Source: an uncultured Prevotella sp. (GTDB lineage Bacteria; Bacteroidota; Bacteroidia; Bacteroidales; Bacteroidaceae). Taken from it: DNA of 17,601 nucleotides. The notes under the pieces were generated by a model. It was given only the letters and a program-made list of their open reading frames with translations. It made no database searches and was not told where the DNA came from. Shown here one piece after another: positions 7,266 through 15,342 of this stretch (the stretch's first letter is position 1; every line of letters starts with the position of its first letter). The stretch covers positions 1-17,601 of the forward strand of contig UQPD01000037.1 of NCBI GenBank assembly GCA_900542795.1, written 5' to 3'. The position numbers and the translations under genes were made by a program.

Positions 7266-8500
7266 TCGAAAAGAAACGCGGTTTGCAAAAGAAGCACATC
7301 CCCTACATAGCAGCGGGCATCTTTGCGCTAATTGTAATTTTGTGGATTATTTGGGGCAATCACCAGAGCACCATGCGTGTTGAAAAGAAAGACTTAACAA
7401 TCAGCACCGTCACACAAGGTGAGTTTAAGGACTATGTACGTTTAAACGGCACGGTCATCCCCATTCAGGTTGTACACATTTCGTCCGAGGAGGGAGGTAT
7501 TGTTGTGGAAAAGGTGGCAGAAGAAGGACAAAGCGTAAAGAAAGGCGATGTTATTATCCGCTTATCGAACAATGACCTCGACCTTCAAATTCTCAACTCC
7601 GAAGCTGAATTAGCTGAAAAACAAAATTTGTTGCGCAACACACAAGTTACCATGCAGCAAAACAAACTCAGCAACGAAACCGAACAAGCTTCTCTCAACA
7701 TGGATGTAGAACGCAAGCACCGTGCTTACGAGCAAAACGAGCGACTTTATAAAGAAAAACTCATTTCAAAAGAACAATTCATACAAGCCAAAGAAGACTA
7801 CGAACTTGCCAAAAAGAAACAAAAGCTCATTGGTGAACGACTCAAAAAAGATGCACAATACCGCAGCATACAGATGGAACAGATGGAGGATAATTTGGCA
7901 AACATGCACCGCAATGTGGTGATGGTTCGCAACCGAAAAGGTAAATTAGAGGTGCGTTCATCCATCAACGGCGAACTTGGCATGTTGGATGTTGAACTCG
8001 GACAAAGCATTACCGCAGGACAATCCATTGGACTGGTCAACGACTTGAGCAACTTTAAGATTGAGGCTCAAATTGATGAACACTACATCGACCGCATTAA
8101 GGTGGGACTTTCTGCTACTTTGGAACAAAATGGCAAAACTTACCAACTGCGAGTACGCAAGGTGTATCCTGAGGTACGAGAAGGTAAATTTCGCACAGAT
8201 TTGATTTTCGAAAAGGAACGCCCGGTCAACATTCGACCTGGTCAAACATTCTATCTAAACATAGAACTCGGACAACCTCAACAAGCCACACTTTTGCCTC
8301 GTGGCACTTTTTTCCAAACCACAGGAGGGAACTGGGTGTTTGTACTTGATAAAAGTGGCAAAAAAGCCTACCGCCGAAACATACGCATTGGCAGACAAAA
8401 TCCGCTGTTCTATGAAATTGAGGAAGGACTCGAACCTGGCGAAAAGGTCATAACAAGTGGCTACGAGTCCTTTAAAGACAATGAAATACTTGAATTTTAG
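7253..8500 (+). CDS. Membrane-fusion (HlyD/MacA-like) periplasmic adaptor
   Basis: This adaptor bridges the inner-membrane ABC transporter and the TolC-like channel. It has 415 residues with one N-terminal membrane segment (about 16-35, IPYIAAGIFALIVILWIIWG). A biotinyl/lipoyl-like half motif follows (GGIVVEKVAEEGQSVKKGD, about 82-100), then a long charged coiled-coil hairpin of roughly 110 residues rich in E, K, Q and N. After it come the second lipoyl half (SSINGELGMLDVELGQSITAGQ) and C-terminal beta-barrel and membrane-proximal domains (IRPGQTFYLNIELG; GLEPGEKVITSGYESF). The gene begins inside the last codons of the TolC gene, so translation is coupled. A 193-bp foldback element separates it from the ATPase that normally follows closely. 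Confidence 0.92.
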   Translation: MDRIIEKKRGLQKKHIPYIAAGIFALIVILWIIWGNHQSTMRVEKKDLTISTVTQGEFKDYVRLNGTVIPIQVVHISSEEGGIVVEKVAEEGQSVKKGDVIIRLSNNDLDLQILNSEAELAEKQNLLRNTQVTMQQNKLSNETEQASLNMDVERKHRAYEQNERLYKEKLISKEQFIQAKEDYELAKKKQKLIGERLKKDAQYRSIQMEQMEDNLANMHRNVVMVRNRKGKLEVRSSINGELGMLDVELGQSITAGQSIGLVNDLSNFKIEAQIDEHYIDRIKVGLSATLEQNGKTYQLRVRKVYPEVREGKFRTDLIFEKERPVNIRPGQTFYLNIELGQPQQATLLPRGTFFQTTGGNWVFVLDKSGKKAYRRNIRIGRQNPLFYEIEEGLEPGEKVITSGYESFKDNEILEF

Positions 8501-8511
8501 AAACTATTTTT

Positions 8512-8704
8512 GAAGTCGTCTAAACTTTTCTGAAGTTCAAGATTTGCCTTTATTTTTGAAGCGATTTTTGGCTTTGAAGAGGGAGTGTAGCGAGCTACAC
8601 GACCGATGAAAGGTCAAAAAGCGGTCAAAAAGAAAGGTGAAGATTGAATTTAGAAGAAATAAAAGTTTAAAATCAATCTTCGTCAGAAAAGTTTAGACGA
8701 CTTC
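8512..8704. mobile_element. MITE-like foldback element with 22-bp inverted ends
   Basis: A perfect 22-bp inverted repeat bounds this stretch: 8512-8533 (begins GAAGTCGTCTAAAC) and 8683-8704. The inside is also self-complementary over much of its length. About 45 nt of the left half (from CCTTTATTTTTGA to GTGTAGC) align with the reverse complement of the right half with scattered mismatches, closing on the central hairpin GTGTAGC-GA-GCTACAC (8585-8600). A further sub-hairpin, GAAGATTGA with TCAATCTTC, lies in the right half. There is no reading frame and no clear target duplication. A possible promoter in the left end (TTTC 8527-8530, 20 nt, TATTTTTG 8551-8558) could serve the ATPase gene. The element starts 11 bp after the adaptor stop and ends 15 bp before the ATPase start. 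Confidence 0.7.
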
Positions 8705-8719
8705 TTTATACGATACAAT

Positions 8720-9394
8720 ATGATTAAGCTTGAAAACATAACTAAAGTTTTCCGCACAGAGAATGTGGAAACAATAGCACTGAATGGTGTAAGTCTTGAA
8801 GTAAAAGATGGCGAGTTTGTTGCTATTATGGGTCCTTCGGGTTGTGGAAAGTCTACCCTACTTAGCATTCTTGGACTCCTCGACAATCCCGATTCGGGTA
8901 GCTACTATTTGGCTGGCGATGAGGTAGGACATCTCAAAGAAAAAGAACGTACCCAATATCGCAAGGGACGCATCGGTTTTGTGTTCCAAAGTTTCAATCT
9001 TATTGACGAACTAACCGTGGAGGAAAACATTGACCTCCAACTCAAATATCTCAAAATGCCCAAAGCAGAACGCAAGCAACGTGTTTTGGACATTCTGCGA
9101 AAAGTAAACCTCTCGCAACGTGCAGTCCATTACCCCCAACAACTCTCAGGTGGTCAGCAACAACGCGTAGCTATTGCACGTGCAGTAGTGGGCAAACCTA
9201 AGTTAATTCTCGCTGACGAACCAACAGGTAATCTCGACTCAAAGAATGGACTTGAGGTTATGGAATTACTTTCGCAACTCAATGCCGAAGGCACCACCAT
9301 TGTCATGGTAACCCATAGCCAACACGATGCTGCATACGCATCGCGTATCATCAATCTCTACGATGGACAAGTTGTTGAGAAATCCATCTTGTAA
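8720..9394 (+). CDS. ABC transporter ATP-binding protein (MacB/LolD type)
   Basis: This is the nucleotide-binding subunit that powers the adjacent permease. It has 224 residues, the normal length for the class that pairs with FtsX-type permeases. Motifs are all intact: Walker A GPSGCGKST at residues 38-46, Q-loop VFQSFNLIDELTVEEN, signature LSGGQQQRVAIARA, Walker B LILADEPTGNLD with the catalytic Glu, and switch His in VMVTHSQHD. The LTVEEN and GNLDSKNG phrases are typical of the MacB/LolD/FtsE group. The ATG has no Shine-Dalgarno sequence, as usual here. The gene lies 15 bp after a foldback repeat and 40 bp before the permease start. Export is more likely than import because no binding protein is present and TolC and adaptor genes are. 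Confidence 0.95.
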   Translation: MIKLENITKVFRTENVETIALNGVSLEVKDGEFVAIMGPSGCGKSTLLSILGLLDNPDSGSYYLAGDEVGHLKEKERTQYRKGRIGFVFQSFNLIDELTVEENIDLQLKYLKMPKAERKQRVLDILRKVNLSQRAVHYPQQLSGGQQQRVAIARAVVGKPKLILADEPTGNLDSKNGLEVMELLSQLNAEGTTIVMVTHSQHDAAYASRIINLYDGQVVEKSIL

Positions 9395-9434
9395 GTAGGT
9401 GTTCATAAATTGTTGTATAATAATCTACAAAGCA

Positions 9435-11819
9435 ATGAAAAGTATACGCTATATTTTCCGCCGCTACAAGTTGGCATTCTCGCTCAACCTCTTAGGACTT
9501 GTATTGGCATTAGCAGGTTGCTATGTGCTGCTAACGCAAATCCACTTTATCGACAGCTATAACCAGGACATCAAAGGTCACGAAAACATATACCGCCTTT
9601 ATTGCAATGGCGTTTTTAATAACGACTGGTCAACCAACTTTTCACGTCCCTATCTTGAAAAGTTTAAAGCATGTCCGCAAGTTGAAAGCGTGGGTTTCTT
9701 GCGCGATTACGATGATTTACAGTTAGACAAAGACGGAAGCATTATCAACACCGAGGCATACCTCTGCAACGACGACCTGTTGTCAACCGTAAATGCTGAA
9801 CTCCTATGCGGAAGTTTTTTCAGTCCCAATGCAAATAATGGGGTCTTAATTCCAGCCTCACTGTCTGAGAAATACTTTGGCACAACCCTATCTGTTGGCA
9901 AAGCGTTAAAACTATCGAGTGGCAAAATACTCAACGTTGAAGGTGTTTATCGCGATTTTCCAAGTAACTCGGTTATAGCAAATGCCGTTTACTTAAATAT
10001 GGGGGATGAAAATATCAACGAGCTTTCCAACTGGAACTACAAAGCTTTTGTACGTCTTACCCCTGGCACACAAGTAAATTCTTTCGAAAAAACGCTGAAA
10101 AAGCAAATGAAAGAGTTGCTGAGCGAACAATATCAGGACCTTCCCCCAGAGTACGCCCAATATGCCGATGAAATTCAGAAAAAAGTCAATGAGACTCTTA
10201 AAAGAATAAGCATCACAGCCATGCCCCTGTCTCAAACCTATTTACAGGGTCACGACCCCGAAACCGACAAAGGCAACTTCACTACGCTCTATATATTACG
10301 TATGGCTGTTCTGTTGCTAATTTTGATGGCTCTAATCAACTTCACAAACTTCTCCACAGCTCTCTCTCCCATCCGCATGCGTAGCATTAACACCCGTAAA
10401 GTTATGGGCGAGAGCACACGTTCCTTGCGCATGACACTTGTGGGCGAAGGTATTGCTATGGGGCTTACTGCCTTTGCACTTGCCATGTGCATGGTATACT
10501 GCTTAGGGTTGTGGAAATTTGCAGGACAATACACATTAGGCTCCATCAAGTTACAAGCCAATCTTATTCTTGTGCTTTACACTGCTCTGCTGAGTGTTGC
10601 CATTGGCATCTTAGGTACACTTTATAGTGCCTATTATGTCACTTCGTTTCAACCTGCATGGGTGCTCAAGGGCAACTTCGGTTTGTCGGTACATGGCAGA
10701 TTGTTGCGACAAATACTCATAGGAGTGCAGTTTGTGCTTTCGTTCACCTTGGTTCTTTTTGTTAGCATCACCTATTGTCAGAGTAGATTTATCAATCAAT
10801 CTGACTATGGGTATGCCAAAGACAATCTACTCTTTGGAGATGTGGGTTACATGCCTAAAGAACAGAAAGAAGCTTTACGCAGTGAACTTGAAAAAATTGT
10901 GGGTGTGGAATCTGTGGGGTATTCAGGTTTCAAATTGGGTTTATACGATAATTGCATGACGTGGGAGCGTGGCAAGGACGACAAAACGTATTACATGAAA
11001 GTGATTCCTGTTGATTGGAAAATGTTGCGCACCTGTGGTATAAAAATTGTTGAAGGGCGCGACTTTAAGGAATGTGATGGGGATGTATACATTATCAACG
11101 AAAACATGAAGAAGCGCTACCCCGAAATTGAAATGGATAAGCCATTATTAGAAAACGACCTGACCGTTGTGGGCGTCTGCCAAAACTTCCGTGCATTTTC
11201 TACGCGAATCGACAACAACCACACACCCGTTACGTTTGTTATTTTTGGCAAGCAATATGCCGATTGGGGTGCCCCGACACAGTTTATTTACATCCGCATC
11301 AGCTCACACTCGGACAAACAAGATATTCGCAAGAAAGTAAATAATGTATTGCAATCCTTTGCCAAGGATACCACTCCTCCTGAATTAAAATTTATGAGCG
11401 AGTGTATGGAAGAGGCATACCACGATGAGCTTCGCTTTATCCGTCAGATTGAGGCAAGTACACTACTTTTGCTTGCTATAGCCATTATCGGTGTTTTTTG
11501 TCTCACTATGTTTGAAACGGAGTATCGTCGCAAAGAAATTGCCATTCGCAAGGTTATGGGCAGTAGCATCGTTGAAGTTCTTTTGCTTTTTATCAAGCGC
11601 TACACCCTGCCCTTGGTTGTGTCGTTTCTGGTTGCAGCTCCCTTGGGTTATTACCTTTGTGAGCAATGGTTACAAAACTTTGCCGAGCGCACAGTGATTC
11701 ATTTGTGGATATTCCCCTTCACTTTCATCATCGTTAGTTTAATTGTCGTCCTCACCGTTATCATTCAAAGTTGGCGCGTGGCAACCATGAACCCCATTGA
11801 TTGCATTAAAACGGAATGA
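9435..11819 (+). CDS. FtsX/MacB-type ABC permease, duplicated module
   Basis: This inner-membrane subunit should work with the adjacent ATPase in a MacB-like mechanotransmission pump. From ATG 9435 it has 794 residues. An upstream in-frame ATG (9399) would add a short unlikely leader, and MKSIRYIFRRYK is the typical beginning. Eight hydrophobic segments are arranged as two FtsX modules: TM1 near 13-35, a periplasmic MacB-like domain of about 240 residues, TM2-4 (about 280-410), TM5 near 432-455, a second periplasmic domain, and TM6-8 from about 675. Each module has the conserved cytoplasmic coupling motif after its second helix (TRKVMGES and EIAIRKVMGSS). Bacteroidetes pumps of this kind often carry several tandem permeases; here there is one. 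Confidence 0.92.
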   Translation: MKSIRYIFRRYKLAFSLNLLGLVLALAGCYVLLTQIHFIDSYNQDIKGHENIYRLYCNGVFNNDWSTNFSRPYLEKFKACPQVESVGFLRDYDDLQLDKDGSIINTEAYLCNDDLLSTVNAELLCGSFFSPNANNGVLIPASLSEKYFGTTLSVGKALKLSSGKILNVEGVYRDFPSNSVIANAVYLNMGDENINELSNWNYKAFVRLTPGTQVNSFEKTLKKQMKELLSEQYQDLPPEYAQYADEIQKKVNETLKRISITAMPLSQTYLQGHDPETDKGNFTTLYILRMAVLLLILMALINFTNFSTALSPIRMRSINTRKVMGESTRSLRMTLVGEGIAMGLTAFALAMCMVYCLGLWKFAGQYTLGSIKLQANLILVLYTALLSVAIGILGTLYSAYYVTSFQPAWVLKGNFGLSVHGRLLRQILIGVQFVLSFTLVLFVSITYCQSRFINQSDYGYAKDNLLFGDVGYMPKEQKEALRSELEKIVGVESVGYSGFKLGLYDNCMTWERGKDDKTYYMKVIPVDWKMLRTCGIKIVEGRDFKECDGDVYIINENMKKRYPEIEMDKPLLENDLTVVGVCQNFRAFSTRIDNNHTPVTFVIFGKQYADWGAPTQFIYIRISSHSDKQDIRKKVNNVLQSFAKDTTPPELKFMSECMEEAYHDELRFIRQIEASTLLLLAIAIIGVFCLTMFETEYRRKEIAIRKVMGSSIVEVLLLFIKRYTLPLVVSFLVAAPLGYYLCEQWLQNFAERTVIHLWIFPFTFIIVSLIVVLTVIIQSWRVATMNPIDCIKTE

Positions 11820-11825
11820 GCACGA

Positions 11826-11844
11826 GGGGGAGTAGGTATCCCCC
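11826..11844 (+). terminator. Weak G/C hairpin after the permease gene
   Basis: GGGGGA (11826-11831) and TCCCCC (11839-11844) form a 6-bp stem with a 7-nt loop, 6 bp beyond the permease stop. It is followed by CTAAATT rather than a T run, so it may only partly stop transcription into the barrel gene. Confidence 0.3.
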
Positions 11845-11881
11845 CTAAATTCCACAACTCTATCATAAAACATATAAACAC

Positions 11882-12262
11882 CAACAATCACATGAATCCA
11901 CTTTACACAACCTTAGTATGCTCGGTGTGCTGCATGAATGTAATGGCACAAAGCATCAATAACATAACAGGACGTGTGCAAGATGCTACAGGAGCACCTT
12001 TGCACAAAGTTGATGTTTACCTATTTACCACTAAAGACACCGTATTGATAGGTCAAACACAATCTGACGTCAATGGCAACTTTTCATTAAAGAACGAAAC
12101 AAAACTCGATGCCTTTTTGCTTGCCCAGTGCGAAGGTTACTTACCAGTTACACAAAAGGTAGATAAAGAGGTGATAGGCATTACATTATATAAGGACATC
12201 ACCAACTCTTTAGGCGAAGCCGTGGTTAGCGTCACCAAGAAATCAACGTTAAAGCACGAAAC
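11882..12262 (+). repeat. 381-bp direct repeat, copy 1 (5' end of barrel gene 1)
   Basis: Every base from 11882 to 12262 is identical to 14962-15342, a constant offset of 3080 bp. The block covers 10 bp before the ATG and 123 full codons plus two bases. Flanks differ at once on both sides, and the first downstream differences include synonymous ones (ACA/ACC, GAC/GAT, CGC/CGT). Confidence 0.95.
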
Positions 12263-14306
12263 AGACCGCTTTATATTTACTCCAAAAGGCTTAGACCTTG
12301 AAGAGCCAAGCGTATATGAAGTGCTAAAACATGTACCTCTGCTCAGCACAACATCCAATAGTGTAAACATTATGGGATTGGGGACGTCAACCATCTACAT
12401 CAACGGACGAAAACCTATTGAAATAGGCGATGCTTTAATGGAAAAATTGCGTAGCTATAGTCCTGAACAAATCTCTAAAATCGAAATTATCACAACTCCT
12501 GGTGCTGCTCATAGTGCAGCAATCAAGGGTGGCATTGTAAACATTGTTATTAAGCAAAACAATGTAGGATGGGCTGGAAGTTCGTATACGACAGTTGAAT
12601 ATAAGAATCAATTTGACGTAAACGAAAACATAAACTTGCGCTATGGTAAAAACAAGTTTAATGCTTCTGTTTACCTAAATGGCTCCTTTAGCAAATTAAA
12701 GTTCGAAGGTGTTGATGACTATAATTACATAGCCCTTAACAAACATGTTGTTAACCAACTTTATAATAAAGGACGCTCGGCAGGATTAGGCGGTAGTTTC
12801 GACTTGTCGTATACTTTCTCACCATCGCATATTATGGGCGTGTCAGGAAGCTTGACATCAAATTATGTCAATGCAAATTATAGAACAGCTACCGAAACCA
12901 CACATCACGAAGACTCGGTAAGATTATCGCGCACGGATAAACACTATAACTATCCGTTTGACCAGAAACCTTTTTACGGAGTCTTAGCATACTATACGTG
13001 GAATACAGACACAAAAGGTAGCCAATTCAGTATCGATGTAGACCATTCTAACAACAGCTCAAAGAAGGATCTTAGCACTTCGTTTTCCGATCTCAATGCA
13101 GAAAGTGCCATTTACACCCCTTATCACATTTATAGTGAAAACAAAAACAGCGAAGCACGCGGAACCAATGCGAAAGCCACTTATAAGTGGGTGTTTAGTC
13201 AAGGCAACAACATGAATTTGGGTTTTGAAACGAATGCAAGCAAAGTAACCAATACTTATGGACGTAACGATGTGTTGAAAGACACAACAAACACTTTTTC
13301 TCCTGTTTATAATGGTTCATTTAAATATAAGGAGAATGTGCAAGCCCTTTTTGTTAGTTACCAACATCAATGGTCAAAGGTTGTATCTACTAAAGTGGGC
13401 ATTCGTGGAGAATATGCTTGCAGAAAAGGTACACAAACTGCTACAGGAGACCATTTTACGCATCATGAGTTAGACTGGTTCCCTTCTGCAAACTTAGAAT
13501 TCAACTTGGTAGAGAACAAGCATAGTTTGTCATTGGGTTACTCTCGAAATATACGTCGTCCGTTCCTACCCGACTTAGATCCGTTTATACAACGAAAGAG
13601 TGAAACAACTTATTCGGTTGGTAATCCGCATCTAAAGCCTGATTATATCAATCATTTTTCAACTTACTACGTGCTGCATAATGACTACATATTTAACTTG
13701 AGTCTGCTATACTGCAAAGATGGCTCTACTGAGTATACCTATCAAGATGGTAAAGGCAACACGGTTTCTTCAAGAATCAATGTAGACACTTATTACTCAG
13801 CATCTCTGAGTTTTGAGGTAAACAAGATGCTTTTTGATGGCATTTGGAGAATCTCAGCAAACGTAAGTGGTAGCTACACCCAAAAAAAATTGGGAAAAAA
13901 GAATGTGGATGGTACTAATTTTGACTATTCTGACTTTTCGGGAGACCTTACGTTGAGTTCTACCGTTAGATTGTCGAGACGCAGACATTGGAATGCAGAA
14001 ATCTTTGCTTATGGTGCAACAGGTTATACAATGACAACCAAAACAATTAAGCCCTATTACTTTGTATATGCTACCCTAACAAAGACATTTAAGTTTGGCG
14101 GTATGTTGCAAATTAAGGCTAAAAATTTGCTTTATTCAAAATCACACAACAGATGGTCATACCTTACGGATTTCTACGCCTTTAAGTCTTACGACATTAC
14201 CACACAACGCTCCATTTCCGTAGGGTTTTCTATTCCTTTTGGAAAGAGCAATGTGCGTGGCGCGAATTACAAGAATAGTAATAAATTACAAATGCGATTG
14301 CAATAA
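11892..14306 (+). CDS. Outer-membrane beta-barrel protein 1, carboxypeptidase-regulatory-like N-terminus
   Basis: An 804-residue predicted outer-membrane protein of the TonB-dependent-receptor-like barrel group. Residues 1-19 are a signal peptide ending NVMA. About 22-105 is a carboxypeptidase-regulatory-like beta-sandwich (NNITGRVQDATGAPLHKVDV, then TQSDVNGNFSL). About 135-225 is a plug-like domain (VYEVLKHVPLL, TIYINGRKP, IEIITTPGA, GGIVNIVIK). The rest is a barrel of alternating strands rich in aromatic residues, ending NVRGANYKNSNKLQMRLQ. No convincing TonB box was seen. It starts 72 bp after the permease and has no clear promoter of its own, so read-through from the pump operon is possible. 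Its first 131 residues are identical to the second barrel protein, and the remainder is clearly homologous but diverged. The ligand is unknown. Confidence 0.85.
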   Translation: MNPLYTTLVCSVCCMNVMAQSINNITGRVQDATGAPLHKVDVYLFTTKDTVLIGQTQSDVNGNFSLKNETKLDAFLLAQCEGYLPVTQKVDKEVIGITLYKDITNSLGEAVVSVTKKSTLKHETDRFIFTPKGLDLEEPSVYEVLKHVPLLSTTSNSVNIMGLGTSTIYINGRKPIEIGDALMEKLRSYSPEQISKIEIITTPGAAHSAAIKGGIVNIVIKQNNVGWAGSSYTTVEYKNQFDVNENINLRYGKNKFNASVYLNGSFSKLKFEGVDDYNYIALNKHVVNQLYNKGRSAGLGGSFDLSYTFSPSHIMGVSGSLTSNYVNANYRTATETTHHEDSVRLSRTDKHYNYPFDQKPFYGVLAYYTWNTDTKGSQFSIDVDHSNNSSKKDLSTSFSDLNAESAIYTPYHIYSENKNSEARGTNAKATYKWVFSQGNNMNLGFETNASKVTNTYGRNDVLKDTTNTFSPVYNGSFKYKENVQALFVSYQHQWSKVVSTKVGIRGEYACRKGTQTATGDHFTHHELDWFPSANLEFNLVENKHSLSLGYSRNIRRPFLPDLDPFIQRKSETTYSVGNPHLKPDYINHFSTYYVLHNDYIFNLSLLYCKDGSTEYTYQDGKGNTVSSRINVDTYYSASLSFEVNKMLFDGIWRISANVSGSYTQKKLGKKNVDGTNFDYSDFSGDLTLSSTVRLSRRRHWNAEIFAYGATGYTMTTKTIKPYYFVYATLTKTFKFGGMLQIKAKNLLYSKSHNRWSYLTDFYAFKSYDITTQRSISVGFSIPFGKSNVRGANYKNSNKLQMRLQ

Positions 14307-14321
14307 TAGCATCACATGAAA

Positions 14322-14367
14322 AAGCCCTTGAAAGGCGACAACACCCCTTGTCACCTTCCAATGGCTT
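14322..14367 (+). terminator. Long imperfect hairpin after barrel gene 1
   Basis: AAGCCCTTGAAAGGCGACAA pairs with the segment ending GGCTT over 20 positions with three mismatches and a short loop, starting 15 bp after the stop. No T run follows, so it may act in mRNA stability or as a partial terminator. Confidence 0.45.
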
Positions 14368-14487
14368 ACATATAATAATAAGTAAGTATTCAATATTGCA
14401 GAGTTTTTCCCATTTCATATTGCCTTGCCGCATTCTTTTGCCCCTACAGATAGGGTGTTCAAAATCCACGTTTTTCTAAACAGTTGT

Positions 14488-14518
14488 TTTGCTACAAGCA
14501 CTATATTGTTTACTTTTG
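14488..14518 (+). promoter_or_regulatory. Promoter ahead of the gene remnant and barrel gene 2
   Basis: TTTG (14488-14491), 19 nt, TACTTTTG (14511-14518): a full match to the Bacteroidetes consensus, the best in the window. Transcription would start near 14525, 12 nt before ATG 14537. As the remnant cannot make a full product, this promoter may now mainly serve the barrel gene starting at 14972. Confidence 0.65.
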
Positions 14519-14536
14519 TTACAAAAAAATAGCACA

Positions 14537-14844
14537 ATGAAGTATAAAAAGTTTTACATAGCAGCAACACTATTTGCTTCACTCTTGTTAGTAACTATTG
14601 TTTTTCTGAAAAAGAAGAACGAAGATGTTGAAATGTCTCCCTCTTTTTTTAATGCTATTCGGTATATAGAATCAAATTCGCATGAAACGGTTACACATTT
14701 AGAGGCTTTAGCTGCCGACACCCTAAAAATGAACGAGGCAGAAAAATGCTCTATGCTATGTATTTGACTTATGCTTTTGATAAAAAAGGTATTGGCAAGA
14801 TTTCATTGAAGGAAACAGAGCGTTTTATTGAATATTACTCTTAG
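14537..14844 (+). pseudogene. Frameshifted remnant of a single-pass membrane protein
   Basis: ATG 14537, just after a strong promoter, opens a 76-codon frame: a short basic start, a membrane segment (about residues 7-24, IAATLFASLLLVTIVFL), then AIRYIESNSHETVTHLEALAA. It stops at 14765-14767. From 14742 the frame one base back continues as MLYAMYLTYAFDKKGIGK and ends FIEYYS at 14842-14844. Joining them across the A5 run at 14742-14746 gives NEAEKMLYAMYLTYAFDKKG, one missing base explaining the break. The joined stretch resembles the N-terminal part of Bacteroidales TPR-containing membrane or lipoproteins (pattern with SAL..LE, then a Y-rich LT.A.DK motif); this is recalled pattern, not a search. 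The TPR part expected after FIEYYS is absent, so it is truncated as well as frameshifted. Confidence 0.6.
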
Positions 14845-14961
14845 ATACAAATATAAACTTTTATACCCCCCTATCAATGTAAAGCTATTTTTAAAAAAAG
14901 GTCATAAAGGTTTATCTATTACAATCTTCGTTTTTTAGACCTTTGTGTCGAAAATATCTAA

Positions 14962-15342
14962 CAACAATCACATGAATCCACTTTACACAACCTTAGTATG
15001 CTCGGTGTGCTGCATGAATGTAATGGCACAAAGCATCAATAACATAACAGGACGTGTGCAAGATGCTACAGGAGCACCTTTGCACAAAGTTGATGTTTAC
15101 CTATTTACCACTAAAGACACCGTATTGATAGGTCAAACACAATCTGACGTCAATGGCAACTTTTCATTAAAGAACGAAACAAAACTCGATGCCTTTTTGC
15201 TTGCCCAGTGCGAAGGTTACTTACCAGTTACACAAAAGGTAGATAAAGAGGTGATAGGCATTACATTATATAAGGACATCACCAACTCTTTAGGCGAAGC
15301 CGTGGTTAGCGTCACCAAGAAATCAACGTTAAAGCACGAAAC
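14962..15342 (+). repeat. 381-bp direct repeat, copy 2 (5' end of barrel gene 2)
   Basis: This is the second copy of the identical block at 11882-12262. It begins 10 bp before ATG 14972. Upstream of it the sequence (14845-14961) is AT-rich and unrelated to the region before copy 1. It contains GACCTTTG at 14938-14945, one base from the promoter -7 consensus but without a good -33 box. Confidence 0.95.

Noticed and set aside
9399..9434. Upstream ATG for the permease
   Set aside because: The added residues are atypical, and FtsX-type permeases normally begin with a short basic stretch such as MKSIRYIFRRYK.
14375..14405. Possible degenerate copy of the terminal palindromic element (AAGTATT then TATTGCAGA)
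   Set aside because: Only short AT-rich fragments match, without the loop sequence or complementary arm; chance similarity is likely.
14731..14767. Programmed -1 frameshift at the A5 run
   Set aside because: The run is short, no downstream stimulatory structure was seen, and the product would still lack the rest of the presumed protein; mutation or a sequencing indel is simpler.
14945..14971. GTG start giving nine extra residues on barrel protein 2
   Set aside because: The signal peptide begins at ATG 14972 and the identical paralogue starts at the equivalent ATG 11892.
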